The notes below the pieces were generated by a model, which worked only from the letters and a program-made list of their open reading frames with translations, was not told where the DNA came from and ran no database searches. Positions 55,474-64,000 of a DNA stretch of 64,000 bases are shown here, piece by piece. The position numbers were made by a program, and so were the translations under genes. Numbering within the stretch: the first letter of the stretch is position 1; every line of letters begins with the position of its first letter. Source of the stretch: Blastomussa wellsi (lineage: Eukaryota; Cnidaria; Anthozoa; Scleractinia; Plerogyridae); NCBI GenBank assembly GCA_947652115.1, contig OX393567.1:24920899-24984898 (forward strand), in the 5' to 3' direction.

Positions 55474-56532
55474 ATGTCTCTTTTCACGTACTCCCAACCG
55501 GCACAAATCGGTCTACGTGTGGCGTTTTCGCTTCTTGTGACGGTAAACCTCTTCGGTAACTCAATGGTTTGCCTCGTGGTTCTACGTAACAGGTCTATGA
55601 GAAATGCCATGAACTATCTGCTGGTCAGTCTTGCCTGTGCCGACATGATGGTCGCTATCTTCATAGCCCCTCAGTACATATTCCTTCACACGTATGAGCA
55701 CCCACGGGGTCTCACTGGTGACTACCTGTGCAAGTTCCTAACCGGAGGGAACCTAATGTGGACAGGGGGCGTGGTCTCAGTTGTGTCACTCATCGCTATT
55801 GCATTTGAAAGGTACTTTGCGGTACTTTATCCACACGATGAAAAGCGACGCATTTCCAAAACGAAGCTAAAGCTGATCATTCCTGCTTGCTGGCTGTTTT
55901 CATTCATCTGGAACTTTCCGTTGTTTCTGTTGTTAAAGTATAACGAGGTTATAAATTTTTGCTACGAAGATTGGCCCACGGGCTGGTACATGAATGCTTA
56001 TAGTTTGGGATGGCTTATCGTCATAGGCATTATCCCGTTAGCCATCATGGCCACTCTATACAGTCGAGTTGTTATTAAATTATGGGTGAGAACTTCACAG
56101 CCTGTGGAACTTACCCAGCGCGCCGTAATCAAGTCACGAAAGCGTGTAACGAAAATGGTGCTCATCGTGACAGTTGTGTGTGCACTTTGTTGGCTTCCAA
56201 ACCTGATAGTTTATGTACTAGACTTCTACGGTATGGACTCACATGGCGGCATAGTACACACAACAACGGTTGTCCTGGTGACTTTAAACTCGGCTGTTAA
56301 TCCCATTATTTACTGCTTTCAGAGTAAGCGTTTCAGAACATGCATCAAGGCGTTGTTGCTTTCTCCTTGTTCATTACGACGAACTGCCATAGTAGAACCT
56401 TGCAGGAATTCGCTAACAAACATGGCCGGTAACAGGGAGGGTCCTGGGGACAGATTGCCGCACACACCTGAGGTCATGTCAAAAACTGACGCCGAGCATT
56501 TGAGAAACAGTAGAAACGCTCTCACTATGTGA
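55474..56532 (+). CDS. Class A GPCR, single coding exon (neuropeptide-receptor-like)
   Basis: A 352-residue receptor. An in-frame ATG lies upstream at 55399, but a strong acceptor (TTGCTTTCAG ending 55423) falls between the two, so I start at MSLFTYS. Landmarks are GN in TM1, LACAD in TM2, YLCKF before TM3, ERY at the TM3 end, ECL2 Cys (NFCYEDW), CWLPN in TM6 and NPIIY in TM7. The cytoplasmic tail has several Cys after TM7 and ends in a hydrophilic stretch. The Cys-to-Arg distance in TM3 is 27 residues, exactly as in the four-exon gene at 19008-22676. The MNYLL/VNYLL, FIAP and HP.GLTG..LCKF segments also match, so the two are subfamily members. The ligand is unknown and probably a peptide. 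Confidence 0.93.
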   Translation: MSLFTYSQPAQIGLRVAFSLLVTVNLFGNSMVCLVVLRNRSMRNAMNYLLVSLACADMMVAIFIAPQYIFLHTYEHPRGLTGDYLCKFLTGGNLMWTGGVVSVVSLIAIAFERYFAVLYPHDEKRRISKTKLKLIIPACWLFSFIWNFPLFLLLKYNEVINFCYEDWPTGWYMNAYSLGWLIVIGIIPLAIMATLYSRVVIKLWVRTSQPVELTQRAVIKSRKRVTKMVLIVTVVCALCWLPNLIVYVLDFYGMDSHGGIVHTTTVVLVTLNSAVNPIIYCFQSKRFRTCIKALLLSPCSLRRTAIVEPCRNSLTNMAGNREGPGDRLPHTPEVMSKTDAEHLRNSRNALTM

Positions 56533-57568
56533 TGCTATATAGAGGAAAACTACAGAAAAATTACGACACTCGCTAATCACTTTTCTATATCACGAGTGAT
56601 TTCCGAAAGACTGTCTTAACTTAGTTTATCAAACGCTTATTTTGAAAAAAAGCTAAGCAGTTCTTCAATACATCTCTGCATTGTAACAATGAAAATCAAA
56701 CAGCAACAATCTAGTCTTCACATTGAAGCAACAATATTACAATTGATACTGTTGAATGAAAAGTAATAAACTATATTAAAATCATGATAAACACATAATA
56801 TAAAAAGGCTTCACCATGTAACACTATCAATAAATCATAAGTAATAAATTGCCTATAAACATAATATATGTTCTTATCAGGGAAAAATAAAATAAATCAT
56901 TCATTTTCTCTTTGAACGTTGTTCTGTAATGCTATTGAGGGATGTTGACGTCACAGAGGTTCCGGATTCGTTAAGTGGTGATGTGTATTTTTATTTTTAT
57001 TTTAATTTGAAAGACTTAAGCCTTTTGTGAAAAAATGCTAAGTGTAGCTAAACCATTAACAAATGAAGGGAACCGCGCGTGCGCGAGTGTGTTTCCAACT
57101 CCTAGAACAGGCTGGTGTATTTCACACCTCTAGTACATTACCCCATAGTTAACGTTATTTCCCTGAGCAAGACTGTGATCTTTTCCGTTTGGTTAAAACT
57201 ATTATTAACCCAAAAAGCGATGATCAACACATTTTTTATTACAATTGACTTGATATTCTCCGGCAAAAGAACCCGTTACAGTTAATTTTTGGAAGTACAA
57301 CTAATAGGGGTTACCGGGTTACGCTTATTCTGGGCACAACTGACAATTGGTTCTGGCTAAGCGTCTTTCTATCTCAGAGGTTGGGCTTCTGACGTCGTCT
57401 TGTCTCAAAAGACAAGAGCTCTGGGGTCGAGAATGAGCGTCTTGCTCACGCCATATGCTTGCACTTTTGGATTATGATACAAACTTACGTATGCTGAATT
57501 TGATAGCGCGGCTCTGCCAGCCATGTTATAATTCATGTTCGATCGGAGTCACTTGCATGAGGGAAATT
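56533..57568. other. Intergenic, nothing recognised
   Basis: Downstream region of the GPCR. Several AATAAA-like sites occur between about 56760 and 56900 and could serve as its poly(A) signals. Confidence 0.4.
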
Positions 57569-57569
57569 T

Positions 57570-57772
57570 ATAGGAGCTACGTCACGATATTTTGACCTAT
57601 TTTTTTGCAATGAACCAAATTGCCCTTAAAATGTAGGAAACCTAAACCTAATAGTTTACTAAGGAAGAAAAACACCAAAGAGGTGATACTAAACCGAAAA
57701 GAAAAAGAATGGTTAAGGATGGAGAAGATTTAAGCGGATCACAAATCACGAACCGTGACGTAGCTCTTTTAA
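57570..57772. mobile_element. MITE of the GAGCTACGTCA family
   Basis: AGGAGCTACGTCACG at the left and CCGTGACGTAGCTCTTTTAA at the right are inverted. The interior matches 21743-21945 and parts of 8677-9075. The right flank is TTAA; the left reads TTAT. Confidence 0.7.
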
Positions 57773-58721
57773 ACATTCTCATTTGTTAATATCTGGGGAA
57801 AGCTTGCGTTTGCTTTTCGCCGTCCCACTGAGTGACCGAGAGCCTGGAACAAGCTACTTCCCATCTGGTGGGAGTTAGCTTCCGGGGTGTGGCCCACAAA
57901 GGTCCTAGTCCTGGACTCAATCCAACTCAGTTTTAGTTTCCCAAATATAAAGAGTGAGCTTTACCCTAGGGAAATCCACGTGGTTGCGGAGTGCAAGGTT
58001 GGTTTCAACTGCATGGCTATAAGCTCATACACAAGTAACATGAACGCACTATTTTTTCTTTTCACAAGAAAAGACCTTTTTGTCTTATGCTTAAATACCA
58101 CGTGAGTGCACCAGAGAGAATGGGACGATTTCGTTCTTCCTATTTAGGCCTTTATACTGTCTAATTCTTGTGTAGCCTTTGCTTGTGCTTGCGGCCAGTG
58201 AAATCAGTCTTCATTTACCAAGACCTCGCTTTAAAGAAGCTTGCTTGTTTCCTCCATCAAATCCGCGTCCCAAGGTTGTTTTACTGATGGTAACAATTAC
58301 TATTTTGCTGACTTCTAACATTTTGTTGCAGTCAAACCGGATGTTGTTTTAATGTCAACCTTGCAACTTTCTGTTGCAAAATTGTCGCAAGCCACAGGCC
58401 ATGCGAGCCGCGAGTTGCTCAGATTATTTCGTACCTCGTGTTCACAACTCGTTTGGATTTTCCAAAATGTTTAATTATTTAAGCCATGGGGTGGGCTAAA
58501 GAGATTCCACATAAACAAAAACCAGAACTTGTCGACCCCCTTCGAAAAAATATGATGTCCCTTTGCACAAAATATGAAAAATCATACCCTCCCCCACCCC
58601 GCACCTCTCTCCCCCAAACACCAATAATCGGCCAATAATCACCGCGATTCTCGTATGCGGCGAGGTTACTAAGTTGTCGTTCGTGTTGTTGTACATGAAG
58701 TACTCATCGATTCAAGTTAAC

Positions 58722-60232
58722 ATGGCGGACCGTGATATGTCTCCTCTTCACGGTAAAAAGCCTTGCCGTGCATGCACAAGTTTTAAATCTTGGATGAGAC
58801 TGGAAAATAGAAGAAACAGTACTACTGTAAGTGTTTGCTTTTAAATCAATGTTAAAGAATCGGAACAGCAAAAATTGTAATGCAGGCAAATGATGATTTC
58901 GACAGTGAATGTTACATCATAACACAAGTACATGTGTATGTATATGTTTTTTTTTATTTTGGTGAATGCCACGACAATTTGTGTTGTTTAATTCGGTTAG
59001 CACCTGTACGATACCTTGCTTGTCAATTTTTCAATCTTCTGACATGGTTTGATTTTAGGTCGGCATCTCCGTGGCAGTTAGTTTATTGGCACTATATATA
59101 GTTAATTGGTGTCCAATATATGGCAGTGCACAACAAAATAAGCAAAAACGCACTGTCCAGAAAATAATATTTTGCTGGTAATTTTTTTGGAGGTGATGCT
59201 CAAGCCAATGTTACTTTTGTATCAAAAATTTATCAGTAAAAAAAATATATTTATGCCAAAAATCTCTAAATGCCTTCAATTCCACCACCCCACTAGACAA
59301 TATTGTTTTTATATACATTGACATTCTGTGCAACGTTACATTTACACAGGGTAACAACAGCAACACGTCTCAAACACAGGAATCCCAATCTCAAGAAGAA
59401 ACCACAGTAGAATGTCCTCTTGATAGAGAAGAACTCGGTCGGTCGACATGGAACTTCCTTCACACAATGGCTGCTTATTATCCTGATAAGCCTTCACAAG
59501 AACAACAGCGTGACATGTCTAGCTTCATAAAACTATTTTCTAAATTCTTTCCTTGTGATGATTGTGCCTCGCATCTCAGAGAAAGGTAATCACAATTGAT
59601 TTGTTGTGTTTGATGTTGTTGTTGTTAAACTTTTTAGTAACTTCCTTTGAATCATTTTTTCGCATTGTCATTGAATTTTTTCAATCAGTGGTTTTATTTT
59701 GTCACTGAATATGGGGCTGTCTAGTTTTGGTTCTAGGTGATGTGATAGAAATCAGACAGAAAGTCAATCAATGATTTTCCTTGAGAGATACTGGCCTGTA
59801 TATGATGCTAGATGTTAGTCCATTTCATTAAATTGGCTGGCACCCATTTATACACCTGGGTGAAGAGAGGCACTGTGAGAGTAAAGTGTGTTGCCCAAGA
59901 ACACAACACAGTTCCCCGGCCAGGGCTTGAACCCGGAACTCTCAATCCAGAACCCAGCACACCACCCATTAGGTTGCTACACTGTTCATGTGTCTGCATG
60001 ATGGCTGTACTTAATTATTAAAGTGATTCACTGTTTGTTGACTCTGATTCAATGTTCTAATAATTTTAGGTTACAGACGCACCCTCCTGACACAAGCAAC
60101 AGATATAACTTGTGTCAATGGATGTGTCACATGCATAACGAAGTAAACAGAAGGATTGGCAAAAAGGAGTTTGATTGTTCAAAAGTTGATGAGCGCTGGC
60201 TTGATGGATGGAGAGATGGATCATGTGACTGA
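58722..60232 (+). CDS. GFER: FAD-linked sulfhydryl oxidase ALR (ERV1/GFER)
   Basis: Exons 58722-58826, 59350-59585 and 60070-60232 join with GT-AG introns in phases 0 and 2, giving 167 residues. In animals this enzyme reoxidises Mia40/CHCHD4 in the mitochondrial intermembrane space, passing electrons to cytochrome c or oxygen. Visible are a CRAC pair (residues 15-18) that acts as a shuttle cysteine motif in long ALR forms, [16 protein letters not shown], the active-site CDDC (104-107) next to the FAD, and the HNEVN block (136-140). The Cys pair 133/150 likely forms the structural disulfide, and KVDERW-DGW-DGSCD closes the protein. The N-terminus is short, without a long targeting extension, as in other metazoan orthologues. 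AATAAA at about 60283 is a likely poly(A) signal. Intron 2 holds a SINE. Confidence 0.96.
59805..59985 (-). mobile_element. tRNA-derived SINE in GFER intron 2
   Basis: On the minus strand it has a tRNA-like head with B box GGTTCAAGCC (59924-59933), then GGCCGGGGAACTGTGTTGTG and CACCCAGGTGTATAAATGGG. The last motif is shared with 38799-39062. Open frames across it on both strands are shadows. Confidence 0.75.
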
Positions 60233-60309
60233 TGAGGGAATAAAAGGAACTGCAGATATCACATGCACCTGTATGATGTAAAAATAAAATCTTAATAAGA
60301 ATAAATAGA

Positions 60310-63170
60310 TAAGTAATGTAAATAAATTGGACTAATCTGGAGGTTCATGATTAAAGTCCTCCTCTCTGCCACTAGATGGATTTGTGTGGTTCAACCCAGC
60401 TGGTATGGGCCAGTTCTAGCACCGCCAGAAAAAAAAATGAATTTTGGCTAATCTATCTAATAAGGAGAAAAGGTGATAACACAGAGCGATACTGTGCACA
60501 TCACATATACTACTAGAACTATTGGGTGGACTGTTTTAACCACAACAACAGCTATGACAGTATTTTAATAACACTGTAGAGATCTTTAAATAGAACAAGT
60601 TGTTTTACTCGAGACACCAAAATTCAATTTATTACATGACATACGGTAAATTAAATTCCTTGTATTTGGTTCTATTTCGGATATCGGGTCCTTCTCTCTT
60701 TCTTTCTCTCTTCTTTTTCCTCTTTTTTATCATTCTTGGTTTAGTTATAATCCAGTGTACATGCATATATCATTAAGGTAGTTATTTATATTTGAATCTG
60801 AGAGTAGCTATACTAATGTCTTCGAGTAAAAGCCAATACCGCGCACATTTCTAAATAATTTATTTAAAGTTGTAACAAAGGGAGTGGTTTCCCATTCTCC
60901 CAAGCCCAGGGCTCATGATAAGAGTGTCTGACAAAGTGACAGAAATGGTGAATGGACATATTACAATACAAAATTTGAATTCACTGATTAAACTCTACAT
61001 ATCTGGAGTCAATTTGCTGGTATATAGCATGATGTCTATAGTTGTATGCTAATGAGGCAAAATGAAACAGTGATGTCAGCATGAATCCCCTATAACATAA
61101 ATCAAAAGTAGAGTCAAGGAAATTATTGTATACATCTCTGCTAAACATCTTGCAAAACGTGTAAGTATAGCATTGCTATATGGTTAGATATGGTTACATA
61201 CTGTTGTGTCGATATCTCAAACAATGAATAAGTTTGGAAAATAAATCGTTCAAGTAATTTGTTGAATAATTTTTCAAGGGTATTGTGGTGCTAAATTTTT
61301 CCGAAAAAATAACTTTTATGCCACTTTTGGGTTGATGCGAAGTAAATTGACCAAAATAACATGAATTTTGCTCACCTCTAAACAGTTGAAAAAAATTGGT
61401 TGTAAATGCTGAATTTACTAAAACATATGACTGCAAATTATAGATTGAATAATAAATTAAAAGACGACGTGGTTTTCAATTCCATCCATTATTATACAGC
61501 ACGGGTGCGATATTCATTTATATGTCCGTGCAATAGAATGACAAATGAAACTAACCTAACATCTCTTGGCATTGCATGAGTTGCGAATTATAGTTGTATT
61601 ATGATGAAATACCTTCCGTGTAAAATATTATTGAGCACCGGGTGAGCGGCCTTATAGACGAGAAAATGTGTCGACGGCAATACGGCTTTTTATATGTGGA
61701 AAACGCTGTTTCATATGTATTTAATTGCAAAAAGGAAGCACCTTTTAAACCAAAAGATGACACAGTTATCAACTGTTCCGCATTTATGAAATCAAATACA
61801 AAACATCAAGGATGATAAAATGAATTACAAAGTGATGTAAAACAACTAATTTGTGAAAATTGTGAGAACAGTGAGAAGGTGCCATCTCGGGTAGCCCACT
61901 CACTGCTTTTCATGTAATTATCAATGAAATATTCTAATGCACGTAAAATAATTATCTTAAAACAGGCGTGTGATGCATAGATAAATAATGCTATGTTTAA
62001 AAAAATATTAGATTTGTGTATGTGGCATGATGAAGGCAACCAGTCGCAAACGCTATGTTCGACATTCGAAATATATTTGGTGAGTCTTCAACTAAAAAGT
62101 TTGACTCAAATTGGCTATTTTTGTCATTAGTTAGAGTTGCTGACATTTTCTTTTCCGGAAAAACTTCCATTACTAGATGTTGCTGAATTAACCAAATTGA
62201 ATAGCCATTAGTGAAACAATTACGCTAAAAGCCTTCACAAATGTGCATCAAACAATCCGAATGGTGCGCAGCTGTCTTGTTCAATTAGCAATTCTTTCAA
62301 TAAAGGTTTGTGATTCGTTGTCAAAAGGGGTTTTACCGCTGTAAAAAAAGATATATGCCCTTCAAGGCTCATGATGTTTAAATATTTGTTGTAGAGTAGT
62401 TAGCCTCATCTAGTACGTCTTGACAGGGCGCCCTGGCGGCATGGAAACGCAACATTTATCAATATTTCCTACGGAGGGTGTCAACTCTAACAAGGGCTGT
62501 TTCGGGAGAAAAACAAAATTCTTCCGGAAATCTGAAGATTTTGCCGGGAATCGGGAAACACGAAGTAATGAAGTTAATTTTTCGGTAATTTTGAGCTTTC
62601 ATGGGGAATTTCTCCCAAATATTCGGGACGATATTCCAGATTTTCGGGAGGACTTTTATTTACACACGGTACTGCTCAAACAGCGTTTGCAAGAGCTTGG
62701 ACCACTTCGGGATTCTTGGTACGAACAAAAAGTAGGAGCAAAAACTTGTTCTTGAGAAGAGCAGACATTGTTGTAAGACTGCTTATGAGATCATAGCAAC
62801 AGATTACTGCTAGAGTCACAGCCAGAATTTTCGGCCTGATACCATGATATTTCTGATGTTTTTGCAGCTCGGTAGCAACCATGTGAGAAAATTAGTCAAG
62901 AAGAACATATTTTGTTCGTCTGTAGTAGAATAAACCACAATTTTTTTAATAAAGGTGATTTCAATGATAAATTGGTAGGAAATGGCCCTAAAAGAAACTG
63001 TGAAACAATAGAGCAAAAGGCTTTACTTATTTGCATTAAAGTATCACATTAAAATAAAACGTGATGCTAAACAAAGATACGACTTATCGATTAATCTATA
63101 AACGCCGAACAAGAGCATAATTGTGCACATCTACGTATCACCACTGTTATAAATTATTTTTTCTTTGCCT
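60310..63170. other. Intergenic, nothing recognised
   Basis: AT-rich sequence between GFER and the right-edge GPCR. A 111-codon frame at 62420-62755 shows internal sequence redundancy (repeated TTCCGG/TTCGGG) and no domain. Confidence 0.45.
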
Positions 63171-63424
63171 CAGGAGAGACGGTCTTTCCTGGAACGCTGT
63201 GTCGTCTTCAAACTCCATGGGGAGCCGTGATAATAATCAAAATACCCTGACTAAAAGCACTACTTGTCGCTAGCAGTTTGGGGAATTGTTTTTCTCTCCT
63301 GATTCTTCAAGTCGTTCAACGCAGAAATTGTTTCGAATTTATTGGATGTTACGAAGTCAAAACACAATACACTTAAAGTATATCACACAACGATAACGCC
63401 GATTGGAAAAGACACTCGGATGCG

Positions 63425-64000
63425 ATGAAAGAAGACCTAACATGGTGGCTCGAGCTCATTGTAGAAGTCATAATTTTCGTCAGTGGCCTTCTTGGCAACA
63501 TATTTGTGCTAATCATTGTCCACGAAAAAAGCACTAGAAAGTCAATCCATGGGATATTTGTCACAAGTCTGGCCGTTGCGGATTTGGTTTTGCTTTGCTT
63601 TGACTCGCCTGTTTCAATTCTTGGCAGGTTTGACATAACATCTGAAACATTCAATTGTAGAGTTCATCTCACTGTAGTTACAACAGGTTACAATGCAGGG
63701 CTTTTTACCATCACTTCCATGGCGATGCATCGGTGCCACATTGTGACTCATCCGTGGAGACCAAAGCTGAAACGTAGAGGTGCAATAATTTGGGTATCGC
63801 TTGTATGGCTGACAGCCTTTATTTTGGTTTTACCGCTTATCGTGGTCAACAAACCAACGGGAAATGGTTGTGAAGAAGTTTGGCCCACGTTTGGTCACCG
63901 CCAAGCGTATACTGCCTCGCTCATGACACTACAGTACATAATACCGCTACTTGTTACAGCGATTTGCTACAAGAAAATATGGCTATATTTGAAAAGGCGA
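63425..64000 (+). CDS. Class A GPCR, truncated by window end
   Basis: An open frame from ATG at 63425 runs off the right edge, with 192 codons visible covering TM1 to TM5. Landmarks are GLLGN in TM1, SLAVAD in TM2, FNCRVH before TM3, MHR where DRY is usual, ECL2 Cys in NGCEEVWP, and a Pro-containing TM5. The Cys-to-Arg distance in TM3 is the normal 25 residues, so it is not in the 19-kb/55-kb subfamily. Loss of the acidic residue in DRY (here His) is unusual. A strong acceptor (TTTGCCTCAG ending 63173) upstream suggests a 5'UTR intron. The type resembles galanin/allatostatin/RFamide-like receptors, but the ligand cannot be assigned. Confidence 0.88.
   Translation, partial: MKEDLTWWLELIVEVIIFVSGLLGNIFVLIIVHEKSTRKSIHGIFVTSLAVADLVLLCFDSPVSILGRFDITSETFNCRVHLTVVTTGYNAGLFTITSMAMHRCHIVTHPWRPKLKRRGAIIWVSLVWLTAFILVLPLIVVNKPTGNGCEEVWPTFGHRQAYTASLMTLQYIIPLLVTAICYKKIWLYLKRR

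Noticed and set aside
59808..60021. Short frames on both strands between GFER exons
   Set aside because: They lie in a SINE inside intron 2.
1..64000. CRISPR arrays, bacterial operons or viral genes
   Set aside because: The repeats lack regular spacer structure, genes have spliceosomal introns and metazoan domains, and the only virus-like gene set is the gypsy element without an envelope gene.

Overview
The window looks like nuclear DNA of a cnidarian, most likely a stony coral or a close anthozoan. The genome is AT-rich, genes have GT-AG introns, class A GPCRs of anthozoan type occur in clusters, and a peritrophin-type chitin-binding domain sits on a plant/fungal-like GH18 chitinase. The gaps are packed with short palindromic MITEs, tRNA-derived SINEs, LINE tails and Penelope-like fragments. 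Nothing in it is bacterial or viral. Species assignment is inference.

Layout. 1.2-6.6 kb: two near-identical single-coding-exon GPCR genes on the minus strand, with a minisatellite just downstream of the second. 12.3-17.2 kb: a complete Ty3/gypsy LTR retrotransposon with identical LTRs, inserted into a palindromic MITE. 19.0-22.7 kb: a four-exon peptide-receptor-like GPCR on the minus strand, with TE debris close to both sides of exon 3. 27.5-27.9 kb: a foldback element built of ATAAGC hexamers. 28.7-28.95 kb: a GPCR pseudogene fragment. 32.7-33.2 kb: a compact unknown 164-aa gene with TATA and poly(A) signals. 35.0-39.4 kb: a GH18 chitinase with a C-terminal CBM14 domain on the minus strand; its 5' end is not resolved. 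42.9-55.4 kb: gene-poor, repeat-rich DNA with diverged duplicated segments. 55.5-56.5 kb: an intronless GPCR on the plus strand, of the same subfamily as the four-exon gene. 58.7-60.2 kb: a three-exon ALR/GFER sulfhydryl oxidase. 63.4 kb to the edge: a further GPCR cut by the window end.

The five GPCR genes fall into three groups: the 1.2/5.5-kb pair, the 19-22/55-kb pair, and the one at the right edge. There is no operon-like organisation. The chitinase, the ALR oxidase and the receptors are independent genes. Exon coordinates were derived by hand from splice consensus and matching phases; no transcript evidence was available.
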